64,000 bases of DNA from Panicum virgatum (taxonomy: Eukaryota; Streptophyta; Magnoliopsida; Poales; Poaceae). Below the pieces are notes generated by a model. That model was not told where the DNA came from and ran no database searches. It saw only the letters and a list, made by a program, of their open reading frames with translations. Both the position numbers and the translations under genes were made by a program. This document shows, piece by piece, positions 1 through 7,782 of the stretch. The stretch covers positions 36,472,118 through 36,536,117 of the forward strand of contig NC_053149.1 in assembly GCF_016808335.1 (NCBI RefSeq). The letters run 5' to 3'. The first letter of the stretch is position 1, and each line of letters starts with the position of its first letter.

Positions 1-2
1 AC

Positions 3-569
3 TCTCGGGAGTCACATCTCACTGCTCTGAAGCGTCTTCTCCGATATGTCCGTGGCACTATCGACTACGGCCTGCTCCTTCACCCGTTTTCCTCCTCTGA
101 GCTCGTCGTCTACACCGATGCTGACTGGGCGGGGTGTCCGGACACTCGTCGGAGCACTTCCGGCTATGCCGTTTTCCTCGGTGGCAACCTTGTCTCCTGG
201 TTGTCCAAGCGGCAACCGATTGTCTCCCGCTCCAGTGCAAAGGCGGAGTACCGGGTTGTTGCTAACGGTGTGGCGGAAGCATCCTGGTTCCGACAGCTCT
301 TGGCTAAACTTCACAGCCCGCTCGCCAAGAGCACTCTCGTCTACTGCGACAACGTCAGCGCCGTGTATCTCTCCACAAACCCGGTTCAGCATCAGCGGAC
401 AAAGCATGTGGAGATCGACTTGCATTTTGTTCGTGACCGGGTTGCTGTCAGAGATGTTCGGGTTCTCCATGTTCCGATCACCTCCTAGTTCGCCGACATC
501 TTCACCAAGGGTCTCCCCTCCTCGACATTCTCTGAGTTTCGCTCCAGTCTCAACGTCACCTATGGCTAG
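3..569 (+). pseudogene. Ty1/copia Pol C-terminus (RNase H), partial
   Basis: This is the C-terminal part of a copia polyprotein, cut by the window edge. Frame 3 gives the copia RNase H signature [10 protein letters not shown], then [32 protein letters not shown], a [12 protein letters not shown] stretch, [14 protein letters not shown], and the terminal LFADIFTKGL-type block. RNase H removes the RNA strand during reverse transcription in the virus-like particle. A TAG at 486-488 interrupts the frame just before FADIFTKGL, and the natural stop is at 567-569, so the copy is dead or depends on readthrough. It reads toward the poly-G tract and candidate 3' LTR just downstream. Family call is firm; lineage is not resolved. 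Confidence 0.9.
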
Positions 570-647
570 GTAAGGCTGGGGGGGTACTGTGTACTTCTTT
601 CTTTCTTGTTCAGTCTCGAACTCCGCTGCGCCGGCAGTTCAGACTGC

Positions 648-672
648 GGGGGGGGGGGGGGGGGGGGGGGGG
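648..672. repeat. 25-nt poly-G tract at the polypurine-tract position
   Basis: An uninterrupted run of 25 G lies immediately before the TGTTGAAG start of the candidate LTR, exactly where the polypurine tract that primes plus-strand synthesis should be. The run is probably an expanded polypurine tract. Its length may also be affected by sequencing slippage. Confidence 0.75.
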
Positions 673-795
673 TGTTGAAGTGTGTGTGTCGGCCCATAAA
701 GTAGGCCCAGGCTTATCTATGAGGCCCATGTATTGTATACTATATATCCACCCTTCTAGGGTTTGGAGGAATTAATGGAGTTTATTCCTCTAGCA
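673..795 (+). mobile_element. Candidate short copia 3' LTR
   Basis: The segment begins TGTTGAAG, ends CTCTAGCA (TG...CA), follows the poly-G polypurine tract and contains a TATA-like ctatatatcc near 742-752. At about 123 bp it is short but within the range of small-LTR copia lineages. The matching 5' LTR lies outside the window, so neither the LTR pair nor the target duplication can be checked. The five bases after it are taaag. Confidence 0.6.
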
Positions 796-1583
796 TAAAG
801 TCCCAGATACAAGTTGTTCTCTTACTATCATGCATTTATGTTGTTTGCACATGGCTATGTGGTTGCTTATTGTTAGTAAAAGTGAATTGTTGAAAAAGTG
901 AAGACTGGATTTAACTCGAATTTGTATCTTCTGAATTGTCGTGTTGTAGACATAGCACAAATTACAATTCATTTTATTCAAATAATATTTACTTGTTGGT
1001 GTAAAATGTCATAAACATTGGCTCATCTGACCAAGAGCAAGAAATATGGCTTCCACTGTCCACTTCGCCTTTTGAGTTGTTTCACCTCATCATGTTCCAA
1101 ATCCAAATCTTTTAAAAGATATTGATTGTCAAAGATTCAAAAGTTCGACTGCATAAACGAGGGAGTAAATACTCTTTCAAATGGTGTTGCACCCAAGGTA
1201 ATTCATAGTATCCTAAGTGGGGGTAGAGTACGTGGGTAACACTAATGTTTAAGAATCATGTACACTGATGGTTCTATACTTCTATACATACCATGGTCAT
1301 CGGTGGCGAATCTAGGATGTGATCCTGGGGGGGGTGCGTCTCATTTTCCCCTTCTCTCTTTTTCTTCTTCCTCCTCTTGTTCATTGATGGTTGAAAATTA
1401 TTGGTTGGGGGGAGGGGGTGCTTTGGGGCGACTCCATGGGAGTAGGGTGGGGCTGGAGCTCCCCCACCATACCCCCCCCCCCCTACACCTCTGGATTCGC
1501 CCTTGACGGTAATTGCTGCGAGCATTTTACAGTATTGATTTTGTGTGTTTTCTTCTCAGCCTTAATAATTGCTTGACCTACAG
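796..1583. other. Non-coding stretch between copia LTR and kinase exon
   Basis: No exon-like reading frame is recognisable here. In particular I found no NAF/FISL motif exon, which should precede the kinase exon at 1584. The stretch is AT-rich and intron-like, except for the G/C-homopolymer block at 1305-1501. It is most simply read as the remaining part of an upstream CIPK intron that received the copia insertion. Confidence 0.5.
1305..1501. repeat. Inverted-repeat-bounded, G- and C-run-rich block (possible MITE)
   Basis: GGCGAATCTAGG at 1305-1316 is mirrored by an imperfect inverted copy ending GGATTCGCC at 1493-1501. Between them are long G runs in the left and middle parts and a 10-nt C run near the right end. 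The layout resembles a small non-autonomous DNA element, but no target-site duplication is evident, so it could be a chance or decayed structure. Confidence 0.3.
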
Positions 1584-4500
1584 GACTATGACAAGCTTCG
1601 GAATAGATTCTTATCGCGCAAACCAGCTAAGGTCATCTTGTCAAGTATGGAGGTTGTTGCACAATCAATGGGATTTAAGACGCACATCCGCAATTACAAG
1701 GTAAAGTTTGTTTTCCCTTGACATGCAAATCTTCTAGCATTATACCTCAGCAGGCAAGGCTATTGTTCCGTTCATCTCTGTAATTGCCTACAGCTGACTA
1801 TGTTCTGGTTTTAAAGCTTGGCTTGATTCCCCTTCAGTTTTGTTGTGGTCTATAAATGGAATTACTTCGGTTTCTTGAAAAGTGATGCTATGTTTTCTCC
1901 AATGTGACAATAAACAACATAAATAACAATATCCGCCCACAAATTATATTAAACTCAGCAAAACATATGTAACTTCATCTTTCATACCACTGGTTTAACG
2001 GTGTTGAATTGTATTGTCAGTGATATAACTCTTCACTTTGTTATTTGACCAGTTGCATTATTGTTTTTGTTTTGCATAGTGCAGGAAGTTACAAATGTTT
2101 TGATGAAAAAATGTAGGTTCAGGTTATTTCCATGTAACATAATTTTCAGGAGATTTTTCTTTTGATATTATATGTTACAAGTTAACTCCGCCTATGCTGA
2201 CTGAAAGACTCTCTCTCCTGAGTCGTCTCAGCATAGCCGGTCCCAAGCCCGGATAAAGGAGGAGGGTTGCGTTAGGTTTTGGCAAACCAGCATAAAAATA
2301 GCCACTCTAATGGATTTGAAACCCACAAGAAACTCGTTGGGGCGTAACCCTCTTAGCGACGCGCTACATCGGAACCCGGGTGGTGATAAATGGGCAAGGA
2401 CCGGCTCGCCATCCCCCCCAAGGGCGCGTCGTATCATGACCTGGGTACGATGATAAGTGAGTAAGGGTCGGGTCGTCACCTGAATGGCGCGCTACATCTA
2501 CGCCCGGGTGTAGTGAAAAATGAGCAAGGGTCTTCGCACTTCTCTCGATGGGTGCGAAGGGTAAGGAAGCTAGCCGAGCCAATTAGGATTCGTATAGGTA
2601 GCTGGAACGTAGGGTCCCTAACGGGTAAGTTGCGAGAGCTAGTTGATGTAGCAATTAGGAGGCGTGTAAATATTCTATGCGTTCAGGAGACTAAATGGAA
2701 GGGCCAGAAGGCGAAGGAGGTTGAGGATACTGGCTTCAAGCTTTGGTACACGGGAGCAACTCCGGGTAGGAATGGTGTAGGCATCTTGATTGATAGGAGC
2801 CTTAAGGATGGAGTCGTAGAGGTCAGAAGGCAAGGCGACCGGATTATCCTAATCCGGTTGGTAGTTGGAGATTCGGTTTTGAATGTGATCAGTGCCTATG
2901 CCCCTCAGGTAGGCCTTAGTGAGAGCACCAAGATGCAGTTCTGGGAAGATCTAGATAGCATGGTTAGTACCGTGCCTACCAGCGAGAAACTCTTCATAGG
3001 AGGAGACCTCAACGGTCATGTGGGTGCGACTAATGTAGGGTTTGAGCGAGTGCACGGGGGTTTTGGGCACGGTAGCAGGAGTCAAGAGGGGGAGGATGTG
3101 TTGAACTTCGCGTTAGGCTATGACTTGTTGATAGCGAATACCGTGTTTAAGAAGAGGGAATCCCATCTTGTGACGTTTCGTAGTGGACAACACTCGAGCC
3201 AGATCGACTTTATCCTTGCTAGGAGGGAGGATAGACGTGATTGCTTAGATTGTAAGGTGATACCTGGGGAGGGTGTTGTCCCTCAACACAAGCTTGTGGT
3301 GGCGGAGTTTCGTCTTCGGGTACGTGTCCACCGGGACAAACGTGCCAAGATTGCGAGAACAAAGTGGTGGAAGCTTAGAGGGGAAGCGGCACAAGCGTTT
3401 AAGGAAAGGATGCTAGGTGAGGGGCCTTGGGAAGAAGGAGAAGACGCAGATGATATGTGGCTAAAGATGGCCACATGTGTTCGGAAGGTGGCCTCAGAGG
3501 TGTTTGGCGTGAGTAGGGGAGGCAAACAGGAGGGGAAAGACACCTGGTGGTGGAATGACGAGGTGCAAAGGGCTATTAAGGAGAAGGAGTGTTTCAAGCG
3601 CCTCCACCTTGACAAGAGTGCAACCAACATCGAGGGCTATAAATTAGCGAAGAGGGTTGCAAAGCGAGCTGTGAATGTAGCAAAAGGTAAGACGTATGAT
3701 GACCTGTATCAGCGGCTAGGCACGAAAGAAGGGGAGAAGGACATTTATAGGATGGCTAGGATCCGCGAGCGGAAGACAAGGGACATCAACCAAATCAAAT
3801 GCATTAAGGATGGGACAGATCGACTGCTAGTGAAGGATGAGGAGATCATGGATAGATGGAGAGAGTACTTCGACAAGTTGTTTAATGGGGAGAGTGAGGG
3901 CCCTACCCTTGAGTTAGATGACTCTTTTGACGATACCAACAGACGTTTTGTGAGGAGAATTCAGGAGGTAGAGATCGGGGAGGCTTTGAAGAGAATGAAG
4001 CGAGGTAAATCGATGGGCTCTGATGGTATACCCATTGAGGTGTGGAGATGCCTAGGAGATAGAGCAATAGTATGGTTAACTAAGCTTTTTAATCTCATTT
4101 TTCGGTCAAACAAGATGCCGAAAGAATGGAGGAGAAGTATATTAGTACCTATCTTCAAAAACAAGGGTGATGTTCAAAGTTGTACTAACTACCGTGGGAT
4201 TAAGCTGATGAGCCATACGATGAAAATTTGGGAGAGGGTTATCGAGCATCGCCTAAGAAGAGTGACAAGTGTGACCCAAAACCAATTTGGGTTCATGCCT
4301 GGAAGGTCAACCATGGAGGCGATTTTCTTAATACGACAATTGATGGAGAGATATAGGGAACAGAAGAAGGACTTGTACATGGTCTTCATTGACCTTGAGA
4401 AGGCATATGACAAAGTACCGAGAAATGTCATGTGGTGGGCTTTGGAGAAGCACAAAGTCCCAACTAAGTACATTACCCTCATTAAGGATATGTACAAGGA

Positions 4501-6146
4501 TGCGACGACGTTTGTCCGTACATGTGATGGCAACACCACTGACTTTCCTATTAACATAGGCCTACACCAGGGGTCAGCATTGAGCCCTTATTTATTTGCT
4601 TTAGTGATGGATGAGGTCACAAGGGATATACAAGGTGAGATCCCTTGGTGTATGCTCTTTGCTGATGATGTGGTGCTAGTTGACGAGAGTAGGGCAGGGG
4701 TTAACAGGAAGTTAGAGCTGTGGAGACGCACGTTAGAGTTGAAAGAGTTCAGACTTAGTAGGACCAAGACCGAGTACATGATGTGCGATTTCAGCGCGAC
4801 TAGGCATGAGGGGGGAGACGTTAGTCTAGATGGACAAGTGGTGGTCCAAAAGGATACTTTTCGGTATTTAGGATCGGTGCTACAAAAGGATGGCGACATT
4901 GATGAAGATGTTAGGCATAGAATTTCAGCTGCCTGGTTGAAATGGCGGCAAGCTTCTGGCATCTTTTGTGACAAGAGGGTGCCACAAAAGTTAAAAGGCA
5001 AATTCTATAGAACAGCAATTCGTCTGGTGATGCTATACGGTGCTGAATATTGGCCTACAAAAAGGCGACATGTCCAGCAACTGAGTGTAGCAGAGATGCG
5101 GATGTTGCGGTGGTTTTGCGGGCACACAAGGAGGGATAGAGTCCGGAACGAAGTTATTCGGGATAGGGTCGGAGTGGCACCAATTGAGGAGAAACTTACT
5201 CAGCATCGGCTGAGATGGTTTGGACATGTCCAACGAAGGCCTCCTGAGGCGCCGGTGCGTAATGGGGTTCTTGAGCGGGTCGATAATGTAAAGAGGGGTA
5301 GAGGTAGACCTAAACTGACGTGGGATGGGTCGGTTAAGAGAGACCTTAAGGATTGGAATATCTCTAAAGAGATAGCTTTGGATAGGAGCGTTTGGAGACT
5401 AGCTATCAATGTGCCTGAACCTTGAACTTATTTCTTTCGGGTTTCATCTTTAGCCTACCCCAACTTGCTTGGGAAAAAAGGCTATGTTGTTGTTGTTGTT
5501 GTATGTTACAAGTTACTTTTAGTTGCTAGTCAGCTGGCATTACTGTGGGAGTATTTTGTTTTCTGGCTAATTGCATTACCATAATATTCAGATGAGGGTG
5601 GAAGGTCTAAATGCAGACAAGACTAGTCATCTCTCAATCATGGTTGAGGTGAGTCTTATTCTCTTTCTTGTGCTCAAGTATATTTCTTGTTTTATTGCTT
5701 TCTAATGTACTTTACCCCATTTTTCTCATTTTCTCTGGTTTTAGGTTTTCGAAGTTGCTCCATCAATCTTCATGGTAGAACTACAAAGAGCAGCCGGAGA
5801 TACTTCAGAGTATAACATGGTCAGAGCATTTCTTTTACACCTCACATGATTGCAATCAATTATATTACTTAGGTACAAATACACATAGGACAGCAATAAC
5901 TGTAATTGTGTGACAGATGCTTCATGCTTGTCGGCTGACACACATATTAGTCTGTAAAAATGTAAAATGTGAAAGTACAAATTGACCTGTTTGATTACTT
6001 TTGAACCAGGAATACGCTCAGCTAACACTGCAACTTTTGTTATATCACAGTTTGTAAATAACTACTGCAGCAAATTAGATGATATCATCTGGAAATATCC
6101 AACAGAAAAGGGCAAGTCAAGGATATCCCGGTTATCAAAGTGCTGA
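1584..6146 (+). CDS. CIPK24: CBL-interacting protein kinase, C-terminal exons (CIPK24/SOS2-like), 5' partial
   Basis: Four exons are visible: 1584-1700, 5592-5648, 5745-5819 and 6051-6146 (stop TGA). All have AG/GT borders and join in phase 0 to 115 residues. The first encodes the protein-phosphatase-interaction region (RNRFLSRKPAKV, then MEVVAQSMGFKTHIRNYK). The next give MRVEGLNADKTSH, VFEVAPSIFMVELQRAAGD and NNYCSKLDDIIWKYP, the CIPK regulatory C-terminus. Close resemblance to SOS2 suggests CIPK24, which acts with CBL4/CBL8/CBL10 calcium sensors to activate the SOS1 Na+/H+ antiporter. The kinase domain and NAF motif lie upstream, outside the window. The intron between exons 1 and 2 is 3.9 kb because a LINE occupies it. 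CIPK family membership is firm; the exact paralog is inferred. Confidence 0.85.
2171..2184. repeat. Target-site duplication of the LINE, left copy
   Basis: The 14-bp tatgttacaagtta is repeated exactly at 5502-5515 and defines the left border of the LINE insertion within the kinase intron. Confidence 0.9.
2185..5501 (+). mobile_element. Complete RTE-clade LINE in a kinase intron
   Basis: A 3.3-kb non-LTR retrotransposon flanked by a perfect 14-bp target duplication. It has a short 5' region, one long ORF encoding endonuclease and reverse transcriptase, a very short 3' region, and a (TTG)n tail at 5486-5501 instead of poly-A. A single endonuclease-RT ORF with a simple-repeat tail is characteristic of the RTE clade. 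It is in the same orientation as the host gene. A perfect duplication and an unbroken ORF point to a recent insertion. Confidence 0.9.
2513..5425 (+). CDS. RTE LINE protein: AP endonuclease + reverse transcriptase
   Basis: The frame is 970 codons long and uninterrupted. An exonuclease-endonuclease-phosphatase domain covers about residues 25-260 (GSWNVGSLTGKL, CVQETKWKG, ISAYAPQ, GGDLNGHVG, QIDFIL). A reverse transcriptase domain covers about 480-770 (GKSMGSDGIPIEVW, NYRGIKLM, NQFGFMPGRSTMEAI, DLEKAYDKVPR, LHQGSALSPYLF, catalytic LFADDVVLV near 715). The C-terminus contains RWFGHVQRR. The protein nicks target DNA and primes reverse transcription there. Position 2513 is GTG and I see no in-frame ATG before the conserved endonuclease motif, so the true start is uncertain; it may be non-AUG or reached from an upstream region. 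Confidence 0.9.
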   Translation: MKNEQGSSHFSRWVRRVRKLAEPIRIRIGSWNVGSLTGKLRELVDVAIRRRVNILCVQETKWKGQKAKEVEDTGFKLWYTGATPGRNGVGILIDRSLKDGVVEVRRQGDRIILIRLVVGDSVLNVISAYAPQVGLSESTKMQFWEDLDSMVSTVPTSEKLFIGGDLNGHVGATNVGFERVHGGFGHGSRSQEGEDVLNFALGYDLLIANTVFKKRESHLVTFRSGQHSSQIDFILARREDRRDCLDCKVIPGEGVVPQHKLVVAEFRLRVRVHRDKRAKIARTKWWKLRGEAAQAFKERMLGEGPWEEGEDADDMWLKMATCVRKVASEVFGVSRGGKQEGKDTWWWNDEVQRAIKEKECFKRLHLDKSATNIEGYKLAKRVAKRAVNVAKGKTYDDLYQRLGTKEGEKDIYRMARIRERKTRDINQIKCIKDGTDRLLVKDEEIMDRWREYFDKLFNGESEGPTLELDDSFDDTNRRFVRRIQEVEIGEALKRMKRGKSMGSDGIPIEVWRCLGDRAIVWLTKLFNLIFRSNKMPKEWRRSILVPIFKNKGDVQSCTNYRGIKLMSHTMKIWERVIEHRLRRVTSVTQNQFGFMPGRSTMEAIFLIRQLMERYREQKKDLYMVFIDLEKAYDKVPRNVMWWALEKHKVPTKYITLIKDMYKDATTFVRTCDGNTTDFPINIGLHQGSALSPYLFALVMDEVTRDIQGEIPWCMLFADDVVLVDESRAGVNRKLELWRRTLELKEFRLSRTKTEYMMCDFSATRHEGGDVSLDGQVVVQKDTFRYLGSVLQKDGDIDEDVRHRISAAWLKWRQASGIFCDKRVPQKLKGKFYRTAIRLVMLYGAEYWPTKRRHVQQLSVAEMRMLRWFCGHTRRDRVRNEVIRDRVGVAPIEEKLTQHRLRWFGHVQRRPPEAPVRNGVLERVDNVKRGRGRPKLTWDGSVKRDLKDWNISKEIALDRSVWRLAINVPEP
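5502..5515. repeat. Target-site duplication of the LINE, right copy
   Basis: Exact copy of the 14 bp at 2171-2184, immediately after the (TTG)n tail. Confidence 0.9.
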
Positions 6147-7782
6147 TTTGTTCTCAACCTCCATCATACGTATGTAATTTTCCTGCTTCATTTTCAACTT
6201 TTAATGCCATAATTTTTCATCTGACATCCACATACTTGTATCATCTATCAATAACTACATTGTGTTCTCCAATTGTTTCAGGTCTCATGCATAGTCTAGT
6301 GCTTTGTTGTATCAAGTATCAACTTGATGTATCTGTGTATCACACTTGATCTCTAATATTCTAGTTTTAGGAGTTGATCTTCGAGTAGTATGCCATCATT
6401 GTATATTGAGAGTACCCTTGTACAAAGAGGCCACATCCTGTAGGGGTTTCGGTACCTCAGTTTGTCTGTACAAAATTTCAAGCAATGTGTTCGATTCTGT
6501 AGATTTAGTCGAAAACATTGCTTGGTTGTAAACATTTCTCTAATGTATCATGTGTGTCTATCGAATGTCAGATACCTATTTATTCATGTTGATAGAACAG
6601 TGTTTATTCCTAGCGCACAATGATGCTGTTGCTGGATCCTGCTCTGTTTCTACTTGCAATCAGTAATCAACAAAGTTGTACGCCTACTACTACAATGAAT
6701 TTCAGGCAAATGCCCACTCCGAGACACTCCTGATGCAGTAGCCGCGGGCTATGTACCCAATATCTGGTTCACGGCTCAGTGCCCCTGCCCGTTTTGGTTA
6801 ATCAAAGCTTGTACTACAGGAGAATACATTGCACCAGTAGCCGAATCTAAAGGCTTCGCATCCTGAAAAGAATTCCAGCACCAAACCTGCTGTTGGCTGA
6901 TTTTATATGCCAATTTGGTAGGGCTAGAATATGGAACTTGTGATACACAAGCGCACAGTTTCTATTCCCGCAAACTCAAAAGTTTTCTGTCCAAACTGGG
7001 CAATCTTTGATAGTTTCTTTATAGAAATCAAATGAACTGAATCTACTGAGATGGTTTCAATTCAATCATCATGATCAAGAGGCATATATTACCAAGTCTT
7101 GCACACAAGAATGTATAATAACTGGTAGCTATCTAGCATGATACCAATACAGCAAACAGTGATCCAGTTCCAGTTAGCTTGGAGGGGGCAGCTTCACTGG
7201 CAAAAATGCTTAGGATTCCACATCCATATACTTGCAACAGAAGAAACTAAAAGATCTACAACTCTGTTTCGAACAAAACAGATCTGCAACTCAAAAACAA
7301 ACTTAATGTGACATGGTCTGACCTTTCCTTTTCTATATTAAACTCATGGTACATGACCTGAGTGAGCCATGTTTGCAATCCTACTGTACACCAAATAGCC
7401 TCATCTGGATTGCCTCTAGAAATTGTAGGCCAACCAATCTCCGGTGAGTGACTCCCAGACCTGAATGCTGGAACAGACACTAGCCGATGCCAAACACCAT
7501 AAGCATAGTTTGATGTAACAAACGAACTGCCTTGCCAATTGTCATCCTCACCAAGCATTGACTAATGACTAATCTGACTCATCGCATCAGGTGAACAATG
7601 ATGAGGATCTGCACTGCTGTACTGTCAGAAGTATAATGCAGCTTGATGCAGTAAAGGACACTTAATTTAGAAATAGGCTGGTGGTGACAACAAAAAATGG
7701 TTGTTGTGATGCATGATTCAAGCAGGAAGACATAAGCCGTAACTGCTTTGACAACTTCTGCAGCTGATGATCCGATGAAACA
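6147..7782. other. 3' flanks of the convergent kinase and methyltransferase genes
   Basis: This interval separates two genes that end toward each other. After the kinase stop there is a plausible 3'-UTR intron (6170-6281: gtatgt donor, tttcag acceptor). The remainder is AT-rich with no recognisable domain. The only sizeable reading frame is on the - strand at 7256-7558, listed separately. Confidence 0.6.
7256..7558 (-). other. Unrecognised 100-codon reading frame downstream of the methyltransferase gene
   Basis: The frame starts MLGEDDNWQGSSF and has rather protein-like composition (several Trp, mixed charge). I recognise no domain. It lies on the strand of, and 225 bp past the stop of, the methyltransferase gene, so it may be 3' UTR, an alternative terminal exon or a remnant of another gene. 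Confidence 0.25.

Noticed and set aside
588..795. Alternative copia LTR start at TGTGTACTTC (588) after ggctgggggggta
   Set aside because: The TG at 673 follows a far stronger purine tract and gives a tidy TG...CA unit; 588 cannot be excluded without the 5' LTR.
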